Source: Io17-Chloro-G2 sp965226825 (GTDB lineage Bacteria > Chloroflexota > Dehalococcoidia > Lucifugimonadales > UBA3495). Taken from it: DNA of 64,000 bases. Location of the stretch: assembly GCA_965226825.1 (NCBI GenBank), contig CBDDED010000003.1:2542001-2606000 (forward strand). The letters run 5' to 3'. Position 1 is the stretch's first letter, and each line of letters opens with the position of its first letter. Below the pieces are notes generated by a model that worked only from the letters and a program-made list of their open reading frames with translations, was not told the DNA's origin and did no database searches. Of the stretch, positions 1 through 8,664 are shown in pieces. The position numbers were made by a program, and so were the translations under genes.

Positions 1-29
1 AGAGGGAGACTAAAGAGTTCACTAGCAAG

Positions 30-76
30 GGTTGGCGGTAGGACCGACCCCTGGTTCGAATCCACCCCTTTTTTGG
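30..76 (+). other. tRNA/tmRNA T-arm-like remnant
   Basis: A 7-bp stem GGGTTGG/CCGACCC is followed directly by a T-loop-like GGTTCGAATCC and then a run of six T. This resembles the 3' end of a long-variable-arm tRNA or a tmRNA, a usual integration target. The T stem pairs over only three base pairs, no CCA is encoded and no matching 5' half is visible, so it is at best a fragment. Confidence 0.2.
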
Positions 77-186
77 AGTAGGTCGACAGCGATGATGAGA
101 CAGCTGTTATTAAGCCAAATTTGGGAGGTAGCCCAGAAGATGTCAAGGGCGGCGGGATAGTCCTGCTGAAAAAGTCCATTCGAGGG

Positions 187-294
187 CTAGGAATCCTCTG
201 AATAAGTCGGGAACGACTGCGATCCTCTGTTGGAATCGTGCCTAGCTAAGCCGTGGTCTGGGGCAATCCAACAACTTATTCAGAGGTTTCCTAG
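187..294. mobile_element. MITE-like element with 17-bp terminal inverted repeats
   Basis: The left end GAATCCTCTGAATAAGT (191-207) and the right end ACTTATTCAGAGGTTTC (274-290) are inverted copies with one mismatch. Each is flanked outside by CTAG, which fits a 4-bp target duplication, although CTAG is itself palindromic. The roughly 100-bp interior codes for nothing recognisable. The end sequence resembles those of IS5-like elements, but the family is a guess. Confidence 0.55.
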
Positions 295-631
295 CGTCAA
301 AAAGTGGTGAGACTAATATAGTCCTCATGGCATCAACGTTTGCACATTTTTGCCATTGGTCAACAATACTTCTCGACTTTCGATGACCTAGAAGACACAC
401 ATCTCCTCGGCATTCACTGGAGCCGACTTTTTCAACGGGCCCGGGATATTGGGCGATTTCAGACGCTTCACATGCATCACTGCCACCACCATTCCCGAGG
501 GCCAGAGCATATATCCAACTCCCACCAACACTTCCTTCCTGAGGCCGGTGTCGGGGCCGCAAAGTATCCCGCGGCGATTTCTCATCACCGAAACCTTCTT
601 CGTTATGGGCACAAGGGGATAGCTTAACGCC

Positions 632-802
632 CTCTTTGGCCTGAACCGGGATCTGGTGTTATCTGTGGCGCGTCTGGACTGCGGTTCTACGGCAGTGTCA
701 GAAGCGTGGATTTTCCTGGAGTCAATCATCGGCCCCATGGTCGACCGGTTGGACGATAAGCACGGGACCTTTATCCCGTTTCCCCATCGGGCGAGTTTTT
801 AG
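632..802 (+). other. Gene-poor stretch 295-1446 with a short open remnant
   Basis: No intact gene is convincing between 295 and 1446. An open stretch at 632-802 reads as protein-like (LSVARLDCGSTAVSEAW, ending ASF) without a start codon and out of frame with anything upstream. It may be the tail of a lost gene. The rest contains the hairpins listed separately. Confidence 0.2.
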
Positions 803-950
803 GCTGCGAATGCCTGCCAACTCGCCGTCGGAATATATAGGGCGCAAGGCCATAGCGTAAGGCCGGCAGTAGCCAGACCTGAATACACCTCAGGAAATGC
901 TTCACCACCGCTTGCGGGCCTGGTCGCTCGGACGCGCGTCCATTCAGCGT

Positions 951-995
951 CGGGATGGGCGCTCGTTTCGGGGTGACCCCCGAGCGCCCATCCCG
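951..995. repeat. Perfect 15-bp inverted repeat (large hairpin)
   Basis: CGGGATGGGCGCTCG (951-965) is exactly reverse-complemented at 981-995. The 15-base loop contains a further GGGG-TGA-CCCC mini-stem. There is no T-run, so it is not a simple terminator. It lies upstream of the tandem NERD-like array and may be a mobile-element end or an intergenic hairpin repeat. Confidence 0.6.
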
Positions 996-1134
996 ATCCG
1001 AAACGATTGCAGAGAGACGCGATGCTCCGGGCATTAACCGGGTAGTTCGCAGACCTTCCACAATTCTCAGGAACACTCTCCCGAAACACGCCCCAGTCGT
1101 CATGTCAGACAGACCTTCAACATTGGTGCCAACA

Positions 1135-1172
1135 CCCCCGGCGGCGTTCCCGGTGGGTTACGCCGCCGGGGG
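1135..1172. repeat. Hairpin repeat, array unit 1
   Basis: A 13-bp perfect stem (CCCCCGGCGGCGT / ACGCCGCCGGGGG) with a 12-base loop. It is followed by a conserved tail, GGAATTTCCCAT and ACGACCGGCAAGCC. The same hairpin plus tail recurs at 1966-2001 and 2801-2838. It precedes copy 1 of the NERD-like gene, so an older copy may once have lain upstream. Confidence 0.75.
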
Positions 1173-1446
1173 TGGAATTTCCCATCCCTAACGACCGGCA
1201 AGCCGGACACACCGGCATCCCAACCCCCGATTGCCCCGGCCATCCGGACCAAATTGGTCAAAGCCTTCAAGGCCGTCGCCTCAAATCCTAATTTCCACAT
1301 CCCCAAAGGAGTGGCTCAATTGAAGCCTTATCTCTGTCACCCATATTCCCGAGCGCCTTGTCCGCTCACATGATGAGCGCCCAAGGCCAGCGCATGCGAA
1401 TATCCCAACCCCATGTACCTAAATCACATTAAAGGAAAGTATCGAA

Positions 1447-1902
1447 ATGGACACCAATTCACAGCAATTCCCCAACGAGAGCCAGCAGCCAGATCCCAAT
1501 CCCCGGGCCGAGGACCGCGTCTTTGACGCTATTCAAGACAGCGACCACGCAGGCTTCGCCAACCACGATGGGCAGCCGAACTCCGAAACGCCGGAAATAG
1601 ATTTCACTCTATCGTTGCCGGGTGTGGGCGACTTCCTCGTGCAGGTCAAGGGCGGCCAGAAGTCACCGGAGAAGAGCAAGTAGTACCTGGAAACCATGAA
1701 CCGGCGCGAGGAGAAACCCTCCCCGCTGTGCCTGGCCTGGGACGCGGCCATGGATTTCCGCGCAGACGTCGTCTATATCCTGAGAGATTTCTGCTGCCCC
1801 GTCATCGCCGCATTCCTGTTTCCCGACATGGAGCAGACCCCGGCCATCGTCGCCGCGGCCAGGCGTAGCAATGTCCAGGTCCTTTGGGGCCAGACCAGCT
1901 GA
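1447..1902 (+). pseudogene. NERD-like nuclease-related protein, copy 1 (broken)
   Basis: First of three tandem paralogues. It has a good start with AAAGGAAAG upstream and reads as the open copy at 3120 does, with the AEDRVFDAI helix, an Asp (EIDF) and the QVKGG motif typical of NERD/PD-(D/E)XK-type folds. An in-frame TAG at 1681-1683 falls exactly where copy 3 has the Trp codon of KWYLET, so a TGG to TAG change is the simplest explanation. After the stop the same frame continues (YLET, then PSPLCLAWDAAM and RRSNVQVLWG). It ends early at TGA 1900-1902 because one base is missing relative to copy 3, a lesion shared with copy 2. Confidence 0.75.
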
Positions 1903-1965
1903 TGGACCGACTCGCGGAGATCGCTGCCAGCAAGCCCTGCAGGCCCTTAATATCGGAGCCTCAGG

Positions 1966-2001
1966 CCCCGGCGGCGTTTCCTTTGGGCCACGCCGCCGGG
2001 G
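1966..2001. repeat. Hairpin repeat, array unit 2
   Basis: CCCCGGCGGCGT/ACGCCGCCGGGG 12-bp perfect stem just downstream of copy 1, with loop TTCCTTTGGGCC and the conserved GGAATTTCC tail. It lies 831 bp after unit 1. It may act as a transcription terminator, but it lacks a T-run. Confidence 0.75.
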
Positions 2002-2283
2002 GCGGAATTTCCCATTCCCAACGACCGGCAAGCCGCACCCGACCGTCGCCCCAATCCCCCACTGCCCCGTCATCCGTACCCAGGGGCCAACGTCCCAGGG
2101 TCCGTCACTGATGGACGCATCAAATCCCCATATCCCCATCCCATAAGGAGCACCGCAGTGAAACCCCACCGGCTTCACCCATACCCGCGCGCGCCCACCA
2201 CCCTCGCCGGGCCAGCGCCCCAGGACCGGCGCATGCGGATACACCATCCCCACGGAACTAAATTAACCTCAGGAGAATCTCAA

Positions 2284-2735
2284 ATGTTAACCCAACCAGA
2301 GCAGTTCCCACCGGACCGGCGGGCCGACCCCAGGCGCCGGGCCGAGGCCCGCGCCTTTGACCCTAGTCAAGGGAGCGACCGACCAGGATTCGTCAGCCAC
2401 GAGGGGCAACCGGATCCCGAGGGCCCACACCTCGACTTCATCATCTGGATGCCAGGCGGCGGCCGCTTCGGCATGCAGGTCAAGGGCGGGCAGTAGTTGC
2501 TGAATAACGGCAAGCGGCCCCTCGAAACCCTAGACGGACCGCCGGGGAACCTCTTCCCGTTGTACCTGACCTGGGACGCAGCCATGTCCCTCCGGAAGGC
2601 ATCGTCGATATCCTTTGAGACTCCTGCTTCCGCGTCATCGCCGTGCTCCTGTTTCGAGACATGGAGCAGACCCCGGCCATTGTCGCCGCGGCCAGGCGCA
2701 GCTACGTCCAGGTCCTTTGGGGTCAGACCAGCTGA
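2284..2735 (+). pseudogene. NERD-like nuclease-related protein, copy 2 (broken)
   Basis: Second tandem copy, with ribosome-binding site CAGGAG eight bases before ATG 2284. The reading matches copy 3 through FGMQVKGG. In-frame TAG at 2494-2496 then stands where copy 3 has Tyr (TAC). A one-base deletion near 2598 shifts the frame within MSLRK, a TGA follows in the shifted frame at 2616-2618, and the end carries the same one-base deletion before CTGATGG as copy 1 (VQVLWGQTS-stop). At least four lesions make it a dead gene. The leader (GCGCATGCGGATAC and ACGGAACTAAATTA) is nearly identical to that of copy 3. Confidence 0.75.
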
Positions 2736-2800
2736 TGGACCGACTCGCCGAGGTCGCTGCCAGCAAGGAACTCCAGGTATATCAAAGTCTGAGCCACAGG

Positions 2801-2838
2801 CCCCCGGCGGCGTTTCCTTTGGGCCACGCCGCCGGGGG
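2801..2838. repeat. Hairpin repeat, array unit 3
   Basis: CCCCCGGCGGCGT/ACGCCGCCGGGGG 13-bp perfect stem, 835 bp after unit 2, with the same loop TTCCTTTGGGCC and the same downstream tail. It separates copy 2 from copy 3. Confidence 0.75.
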
Positions 2839-3119
2839 CGGAATTTCCCATTCCCAACGACCGGCAAGCCGCACCCGACCGTCGCCCCAATCCCCCGCTG
2901 CCCCGTCATCCGTACCCAGGGGGCCAACGCCCTAGGGTCAGTCGCTGATGGACCCCTCAAATCCCCATATCCCCATCCCATAAGGAGCACCGCAGTGAAA
3001 CCCAATCGGCTTCACCCATATCCCCGCGCGCCCACCACCCTCACCGGGTCAGCGCCCCAGGACCGGCGCATGCGGATACACCAACCCCACGGAACTAAAT
3101 TAGCCCAGGAGAAACTCAC

Positions 3120-3833
3120 ATGATTACCCAACCCCAGCAATTCCCCCCGGACCGGCGCGCCGACCCCATGCGCCGGGCCGAGGCCCGCGTCTTTGACGCC
3201 ATCCTGTCCAGCGACCGGCCAGGCCTCGCCATCTACGAATGGCAAAGGAACCCCGGTTCACCCCAGCTGGACTTTGCCATCTGGACCCAGGGCGGCGGCC
3301 GGTTCGGCCTCCAGGTCAAGGGCGGCCCGTACTCGCTGATAAACGGCAAGTGGTACCTGGAAACCCCAAACGGCCCCCAGGAGAAGCCCTCACCCCTGTG
3401 CGTGACCTGGGACGCAGCCATGTCCCTCCGGGAGGACATCATCGATGTCCTGGGAGACACCTGCTGCTTCGTCATCGCGGCGCTGCTGTTTCCCAACATG
3501 GAGCCCGACCCGGCTATTGTCGCCGAGGCCAGGCGCAGCAACGTCCACCCCATATGGGGCACGGACAACCTGATGGACCGGCTGGCGGCCATCGCCGCCA
3601 GAAAGGCCTACTACCCGCCCAACGCGGACGACATCCGACGTGAGGTCGCTGCGGTGACCGACGGGCAGATCGCCTACGCCGGGGAAGCCCCAGAACAGCC
3701 GGAAGGCCCGGCGGTTCCCAGGCTGGAAATCCCGGCCGGCGGCATCACCATTGGGCATGTCGACACCCTCATCGTCCACACGGCGCCCGGCCCCATCCCG
3801 GACACCGGCGCCCACCAGGGACCCCGGGACTAG
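3120..3833 (+). CDS. NERD-like nuclease-related protein, copy 3 (intact)
   Basis: A 237-residue protein preceded by CCAGGAGAAACTCAC, a good ribosome-binding site. The pattern E21...D51...Q65-V-K67-GG, followed by NGKWYLET, fits the core of NERD (nuclease-related domain) and other PD-(D/E)XK-type folds, with Gln in place of the usual Glu. The middle (PSPLCVTWDAAMSLRE and ARRSNVHPIWG) is conserved in the two dead upstream copies. The last 60 or so residues are Pro/Gly-rich and absent from those copies. There are no membrane segments. The family assignment rests on motif pattern alone and the role is unknown; position in a mobile region suggests DNA processing or defence. It is the last and only open gene of the array. 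Confidence 0.6.
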   Translation: MITQPQQFPPDRRADPMRRAEARVFDAILSSDRPGLAIYEWQRNPGSPQLDFAIWTQGGGRFGLQVKGGPYSLINGKWYLETPNGPQEKPSPLCVTWDAAMSLREDIIDVLGDTCCFVIAALLFPNMEPDPAIVAEARRSNVHPIWGTDNLMDRLAAIAARKAYYPPNADDIRREVAAVTDGQIAYAGEAPEQPEGPAVPRLEIPAGGITIGHVDTLIVHTAPGPIPDTGAHQGPRD

Positions 3834-3862
3834 CAGGACCCATTTCCAGTCCCCACAACGAT

Positions 3863-3895
3863 ACGGGCGGTTGTCTTAGAAGGACGGCCGCCCGT
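3863..3895 (+). terminator. Terminator-like hairpin after the NERD-like array
   Basis: ACGGGCGG (3863-3870) pairs with CCGCCCGT (3888-3895), 30 bases after the stop of the intact copy, followed by CTTCATGTT. The stem is strong but the T-tract is poor. Confidence 0.4.
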
Positions 3896-4019
3896 CTTCA
3901 TGTTAACCGGGGAAGCATCCCAACCCCGTTTCAAGTCCGGCTCTTCCTGCTACCCGGAGCCTAACCCAACCGCGCCACCGCCCAACTCTTTGACTCATTG
4001 ACCCCGAACGCCCGGGGGC

Positions 4020-4290
4020 CACAGGCCGTTTACCGACCACCGCCGACCCGGACTCATGGACAAGAACTCTCCGCCAAAAATCGCTATCCCACCTTCGGTT
4101 GACCGGTCTCCTCATACAACCGAGCTACCAAGGTGGCGTCATGCTTGGCCTTCCGTTGCTAAGTGTTGCCGAAGACGCCGGCGGCCCCCTCGGTCACGGC
4201 TTTCTTCCGAGCTTGAATCTGTCCTGAGGGGATTTCATACCGGTCGACCAACGGGGCCACTGCCTTGTCCACCTTCATCACCTCAAGAGC
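4020..4290 (-). pseudogene. IS3-family transposase OrfA remnant
   Basis: Minus-strand translation gives VAPLVDRYEIPSGQIQARKK, then AVTEGAAGVFG, and ATLVARLYEETGQPKVG followed by RFLAESSCP. This is the classic IS3 OrfA pattern (helix-turn-helix, QIQ-WKK, EGA-VF, LY-IG-LKVE-DFL). Two in-frame TAG codons interrupt it, one after FGNT and one replacing the Glu of KVE. Weak OrfB-like sequence may continue to about 3905. No terminal repeats were recognised. Confidence 0.65.
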
Positions 4291-4299
4291 ATGGAAGAC

Positions 4300-4700
4300 C
4301 GGGCTGTGGTTCCTTCTTTCTTTCGCCGCGTTCTATACCCTCCCAACATCTGCCCTCGGTTTAAAAGCAGAACTCTCACTGGGTCGCCTGTCCACTGTTC
4401 CGGGTCCACCTCATTTCTCTGTCGGAGCAAAAAACGGCGGATTACACTACATTCTCCACATCCATGTTTTAACCGCGCGTTCTCAGATGATCCGAGAACC
4501 TGGCGCTAGGGTTAGAAACCCGGCTCTTTAGCTTCAAATTGGCCTTTGTCATGAGTTTGGGGTCCTCTTCATTGCCCTGCAACACTCTCTTTTGCCATCC
4601 TGAAAACACCCTGGTTCCCAACCGACAAAACCTAATTCCTCATTTTTCTATATCATTTTCGTATGGACATAATTTTAACGCGTGACAGGCATAGGGTCCC
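4300..4700. other. Non-coding stretch, 4300-4720
   Basis: Nothing recognisable as a gene on either strand between the IS3 remnant and the hairpin at 4721. Open frames here are short and low in coding character. Confidence 0.4.
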
Positions 4701-4720
4701 TGGTCGTCGGAGGAGCTGTC

Positions 4721-4767
4721 AATGCCGGAGGTAAATCGGGCTCCGCGCCCCGTTTACCTCCGGCGTT
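4721..4767. terminator. Long hairpin, possible bidirectional terminator
   Basis: AATGCCGGAGGTAAA and TTTACCTCCGGCGTT pair over 15 positions with one G-T pair, and an inner CGGG/CCCG extends the stem. It is followed by TTCTGCTGTTGTT. It isolates the methyltransferase gene at 4947 from upstream transcription. Confidence 0.5.
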
Positions 4768-4874
4768 TCTGCTGTTGTTAGCGCCAATGTAAAGGGCACG
4801 GAGAAGTTGGCAGTTTCCGGTGGGTCCTGAGCTGGAACAGGGGCTCCCGGTCTCAAGCTCAGCCGGCCCATCCA

Positions 4875-4932
4875 GGGTCTTAACTTCAAGATTGGCAAGG
4901 AGAGGGTCTTAACTTCAAGATTGGCAAGGAGA
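4875..4932 (+). repeat. 29-bp tandem duplication carrying a ribosome-binding site
   Basis: The unit running from GGGTCTTAAC to AAGGAGA occurs twice, at 4875-4903 and 4904-4932, with no difference seen. Each copy carries AAGGAGA; the second lies in the ribosome-binding position of the gene starting at 4947. Confidence 0.8.
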
Positions 4933-4946
4933 GGGTAACCTAGCTT

Positions 4947-6128
4947 ATGAGTACACCGATGAAAGATTACCGGATCAGCGACGAGGCGAACCTTTTTCCA
5001 GAGGCGTCCCCCGAAGAATATCAAGACATATTGGCGAGCATCGAAGAGATCGGCCAACAGGAGTCCATCGGCGTCAAGGATGGCCAGATAATCGACGGTC
5101 GAAACCGCTTACGGGCCTGCCGCGAGCTCGGCATCGAGCCCAAATTCACCGAGTTGGGCGACGACGTTGACCCGCTCAAATACGTTTTGGCCAAGAATCT
5201 TGCCCGCCGGCATCTGGATGCCAGCCAGCGTGCCGTGATCGCCCACAAGCTATCCGGATGGTCGAGGCCGGGAGGAGACAGGAGAAGCGAGGCCTACCGG
5301 GAAGGTGTCGACCAATCGGCAAAAATGCCGGATGGTTTTACCCAGGAGCAATCCGCCAAACTGTTGGCCGTCAGCCCGCGATCGGTCAGGCAGGCGGGCA
5401 AAGTCCTCTCAGAGGACAGCCCTGCGGCCCCGGCATTGCGACAGGCAGTTGAACAGGGAGAGGTTAAAGTCGGCGACGCAGCCAAGGTCATTGGACAACC
5501 TGTGGAGGTTCAAGAGCGGGCGCTGGCCGCGGTCCAGTGCGGCGAGGCCCGCACCATAGCTGGAGGCGTCAAGGCCATTTTGGTGGAACAGTTGACACCC
5601 AACCCGCTGTCGCAATCCGTCATCCTCAACCGGACAATAATAATCGATCCACCCTGGCCAACAGACAAAATAGCCCGGGACGACCGGGCCAACGGGCAGG
5701 GTGTAGACCACGAAACAATGACCGTCGACCAAATTGCCAGGATGCAATTGCCTCTGGCCGACGACGGGTTCGTTTTTCTTTGGACGATCCAGGAGTACCT
5801 GCCGGACGCCATCAGGATGCTTGAACGGTGGAAAGTCAAGTATTTGTTTACCATGGTCTGGCGAAAAGACGATGGTATGGAGCCTCGGGGGACAAGCCAC
5901 TTCGACGTGGAGTTCGTACTGGTGGGAGCCAGGGGCAAGCCGCAATTCCTCAACAATTTTTCGCGCTTCAATGGTGATGAGGCGGAATTAAAGATGGGGT
6001 TCAATGGGCCCTGTGAATCCCCGCGGGCCGCTCACTCGGTCAAACCTGCTGCATTCTATGACATCGTAAAACAGTTCACCCCAGGACCTCGGTTGGAATT
6101 GCCGGAGAGCGGCCCCAAGCATCTCTAG
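4947..6128 (+). CDS. ParB-like/MT-A70 DNA adenine methyltransferase fusion
   Basis: A 393-residue fusion. Residues about 5-115 are a ParB/Srx-like domain (ASIEEIGQQESIGV, then DGRNRLRAC at 50-58, then AKNLARRHLDASQRA). The middle (about 130-215) looks like the helical KorB/ParB-type DNA-binding segment. Residues 230-385 are an MT-A70-type methyltransferase with the catalytic DPPW at 234-237 and the conserved SHFDVEFVLVGARG strand. Enzymes of this family methylate the N6 of adenine; the ParB part probably gives DNA binding. The C-terminus (LELPESGPKHL) is shorter than the usual LELFAR tail, so a late truncation is possible. Such fusions are typical of phages and integrative elements. The start is chosen for AAGGAGAGGG upstream. 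Confidence 0.85.
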   Translation: MSTPMKDYRISDEANLFPEASPEEYQDILASIEEIGQQESIGVKDGQIIDGRNRLRACRELGIEPKFTELGDDVDPLKYVLAKNLARRHLDASQRAVIAHKLSGWSRPGGDRRSEAYREGVDQSAKMPDGFTQEQSAKLLAVSPRSVRQAGKVLSEDSPAAPALRQAVEQGEVKVGDAAKVIGQPVEVQERALAAVQCGEARTIAGGVKAILVEQLTPNPLSQSVILNRTIIIDPPWPTDKIARDDRANGQGVDHETMTVDQIARMQLPLADDGFVFLWTIQEYLPDAIRMLERWKVKYLFTMVWRKDDGMEPRGTSHFDVEFVLVGARGKPQFLNNFSRFNGDEAELKMGFNGPCESPRAAHSVKPAAFYDIVKQFTPGPRLELPESGPKHL

Positions 6129-7068
6129 GCCCCCACCGGCTATAGCCGAAATTACCCTGCCCGTGATGTCCCTCCGTGGGTGATTGGGTCGGTGTTACAT
6201 ACCGAAGGCTGGTCAGACACCCATCACCTTGAATCTGCTCCGTCCGCCGAGAGGCTTTGGCTTGCCCAACATCGGCATCAACAACGCCGTCCTTCTCATT
6301 CCCGGGGTCCAGCCCCAAGCCCGTCCTGTCATCGCCGCCTGGGTATCCCGGCGATTCCCGGTAGCCCATGCCCCGCTTGAACACCTCAGTCCGATGAACT
6401 GGCATGTCCCTCTGAACCCGCACCCGGGCTATTTCACCGATTGTTGTAGGTAACGCTTTTATTGAGGCAATGCGCCGGCAGAAGTAGTTGACGCTGAACA
6501 CGGGGACCCGGGACGTTATCGTCGGGATTGTACAGAGACCGGTGGGGAAGGCAACGCTGGTGCAGCCGGGCCGGTGTCCGAGAGGTTCGACTCGGTTTCG
6601 GCTACCGGTCTGCGACTCCGAGACTGAGCAAGCGCCGATTGCCTGCGCGGGAACGGTCCGGCCTCGCCAACCCCGCTACCCTCATCATCGATGGCAGGCG
6701 CCTCTCGGACAGAGGCCGAACCGCCATCCAACCTGAAATCAGCGGACCGAGCTCCGATTGCCGGTTCCGAGGGGGCGGGAACCGTCGTTCCAGGGGACGC
6801 ATGCCGCTTCACCCTGGAACATTGCCCGTCGCCAGTCCCGATGCTCACGCCGTGACGTCGCCGCAAGCAGTTCCCTCAGCGATATGGTCCGGTATCCTTT
6901 CCATGCTGTCCATGCCCAGGGTGTTCTCCGACTACGGAGCAAGGCTGCAGGTCGTGAATAGCCGGGACTTCCTCCAACCGGGTTTTTGCCGGGGAACCGA
7001 GACTCGGTCAGCAGACGAAATGTACCCGGTCGCCGAATAATTTCTGCCTAACGATTGGGTGGATTTCG
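6129..7068. other. Gene-poor stretch between methyltransferase and relaxation-like gene
   Basis: No supported gene. It contains one copy of a 50-bp repeat at 6450-6499 (TAACGC, then GAGGCAATGCGCCGGCA, then GTTGACGCTGAAC). The repeat is shared with 12639-12687 beside the wrecked transposase, so an old IS insertion may once have lain here. Several frames stay open because of high GC, without protein-like composition. Confidence 0.4.
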
Positions 7069-8664
7069 TCACCGGATTCTCTGCAGGATCAACTTTTGAT
7101 CCCAGCCGGTGGGTGCTAATAAGGACACCGGCCGACCGAAATGCAGCCAGACCGTCTCGTCCCCCACCATAGACCCGGACCTGGCCTCGGCCAGGGTGTT
7201 GGTCAACATTGGGAGGCCCCGTCCCTTCGCCCAGAAGACCTCCTCCGCCGTACGCTGCTCACACACGACAAGGAGGGGTAGAGAGACTCCGTTGTCCGCC
7301 ATCCTGAAATATGGCCGGAGTTTTCTCTCAACAGCGGCGGGGTCCGTCGCCGACCTCTCGAACTCCAGGTAGTGCCACGCGTTTCCGAAAGGGCCGTCGC
7401 CGACGCATACGACCAGGTCGGGCGCCACCTGGGTGACATCCGGGACGTTGAGGACCGCCCGCCAACCATTGGCGACCGCCATACCGTGCCGCCTGAACCG
7501 GTCGGCCAGGTCGATGACTGCGGAGTCGTGGCGCCGGTACCGCTGACGGGTGTGATCCTCCTCGGTGATGAAGCTGGCCAGCCGGTTCTTGCCCCGCCCA
7601 CTGGATGCCCGGTCGATCTTCACCGCTCGCCGCCATCCCAGCTCGGTCAGATAGAACCGCGCTTCAAGCTTGACGACCAAGCCCGCCGCCACCAGCCTTC
7701 TTAGGGCCGGGGTCACATCGTCTGCGTTTCCCAGCAGGTTCGCCACCTGGGCCGCCGTACAGCCGTGATATTCGCTGATGGTCCGGAACACTCCGAAGGG
7801 GAACTTGCCATTGATGGCGATCTCACACTCGTTCTCCACCAGCTTTCGCAGGACACGGGCGGGTTCGCCCACCTCCCTCTCGGGAGTGTTTTCGACGATC
7901 CGGTCCTCCGACGGCGACGGCAGGAATACGGCGCCTATATTCTCGCCATCGACAAAGACCATCTTCGTGAAGCGGTCGTCTTCGGGCGCAATTTCCTGAT
8001 AGGCGACCTGCGCCGCCCAGTGGTCCTGCCCGACGATGACCCACGCGGACGGCCTCGCCTCCATTGGAGGCTCATCATCGGTGCCCCATTCGACCCAGGG
8101 ACGATGGACCAGGCTCCCCTTGAGGCGGTCGTCCCACTTCCGTCTGAGTACCTCGGCAGTGGACCAAACCCCTGCCCAGATGAGCACGAACCACACCCCA
8201 TTATCGAATTCCACGATGGCGTGGTAGGAGTCGTGTCGAAGCCAGATGAATCGGCGGAGACGCGGGTTCGCACCTACAATATCCCCGTCCATCCTGGCCC
8301 GGCTGCCGGCAGCCGACCGGAGCATGGGCAAGATCCTGTAAAACTGCTCCACCATTGGCATTCGCAGGGCCAGGTCCCTGGCGCCCGGCTCCACGGTGTA
8401 CCAACCCAGGGAAGCACCGGTTTTGTCGCGGACCTTCCGGACTCCCTGGCTGGTCAACAAATACCGGTTTTGCTTCCGGATAGTTGCCCCGCTCTTCGAG
8501 CATTCGACGTCTCCTCGACGCTCCAGTACGTCCAGGGTTTTCCGGCACTGGGACATGCTGTACTCGCCCAATCCGGCCAGGTCGGCCGCAGAGGCATACG
8601 GCATCTCGTAGATTCGGAGCATCACCCAGAATTCCATTTCTATGGCTTTTTCGTTGGGTCGCAT
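7069..8664 (-). CDS. Replication-relaxation-like winged-helix protein
   Basis: A 531-residue soluble protein. The N-terminal region (about 10-75) and a second region (about 290-345, ISEYHGCTAAQVANLLG) look like winged helix-turn-helix units. The C-terminal part has the arrangement seen in replication-relaxation family proteins (PF13814-like): APDLVVCVGDG, then HYLEFERSATDPAAVERKL and RPYF, that is PD-x-E-x(n)-K-L-x-Y. Family members are found on plasmids and integrative elements and are thought to act in replication or mobilisation. The start follows ACAGGAGGACTAAA, a near-ideal ribosome-binding site. Roughly 900 bp of non-coding DNA lies upstream, and AlpA lies beyond on the same strand. Exact role unknown. 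Confidence 0.6.
   Translation of the reverse strand: MRPNEKAIEMEFWVMLRIYEMPYASAADLAGLGEYSMSQCRKTLDVLERRGDVECSKSGATIRKQNRYLLTSQGVRKVRDKTGASLGWYTVEPGARDLALRMPMVEQFYRILPMLRSAAGSRARMDGDIVGANPRLRRFIWLRHDSYHAIVEFDNGVWFVLIWAGVWSTAEVLRRKWDDRLKGSLVHRPWVEWGTDDEPPMEARPSAWVIVGQDHWAAQVAYQEIAPEDDRFTKMVFVDGENIGAVFLPSPSEDRIVENTPEREVGEPARVLRKLVENECEIAINGKFPFGVFRTISEYHGCTAAQVANLLGNADDVTPALRRLVAAGLVVKLEARFYLTELGWRRAVKIDRASSGRGKNRLASFITEEDHTRQRYRRHDSAVIDLADRFRRHGMAVANGWRAVLNVPDVTQVAPDLVVCVGDGPFGNAWHYLEFERSATDPAAVERKLRPYFRMADNGVSLPLLVVCEQRTAEEVFWAKGRGLPMLTNTLAEARSGSMVGDETVWLHFGRPVSLLAPTGWDQKLILQRIR

Noticed and set aside
30..76. Complete tRNA or tmRNA gene
   Set aside because: Only the T-loop sequence and a variable-arm-like stem fit; T stem is three base pairs, no acceptor stem or anticodon arm could be folded.
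1135..2838. CRISPR-like array from the recurring hairpins
   Set aside because: The period is about 835 bp with genes between the copies, not short repeats with unique spacers.
6528..7040. 170-codon plus-strand gene
   Set aside because: Arg/Ser/Gly-rich low-complexity reading with no recognisable domain and competing frames.
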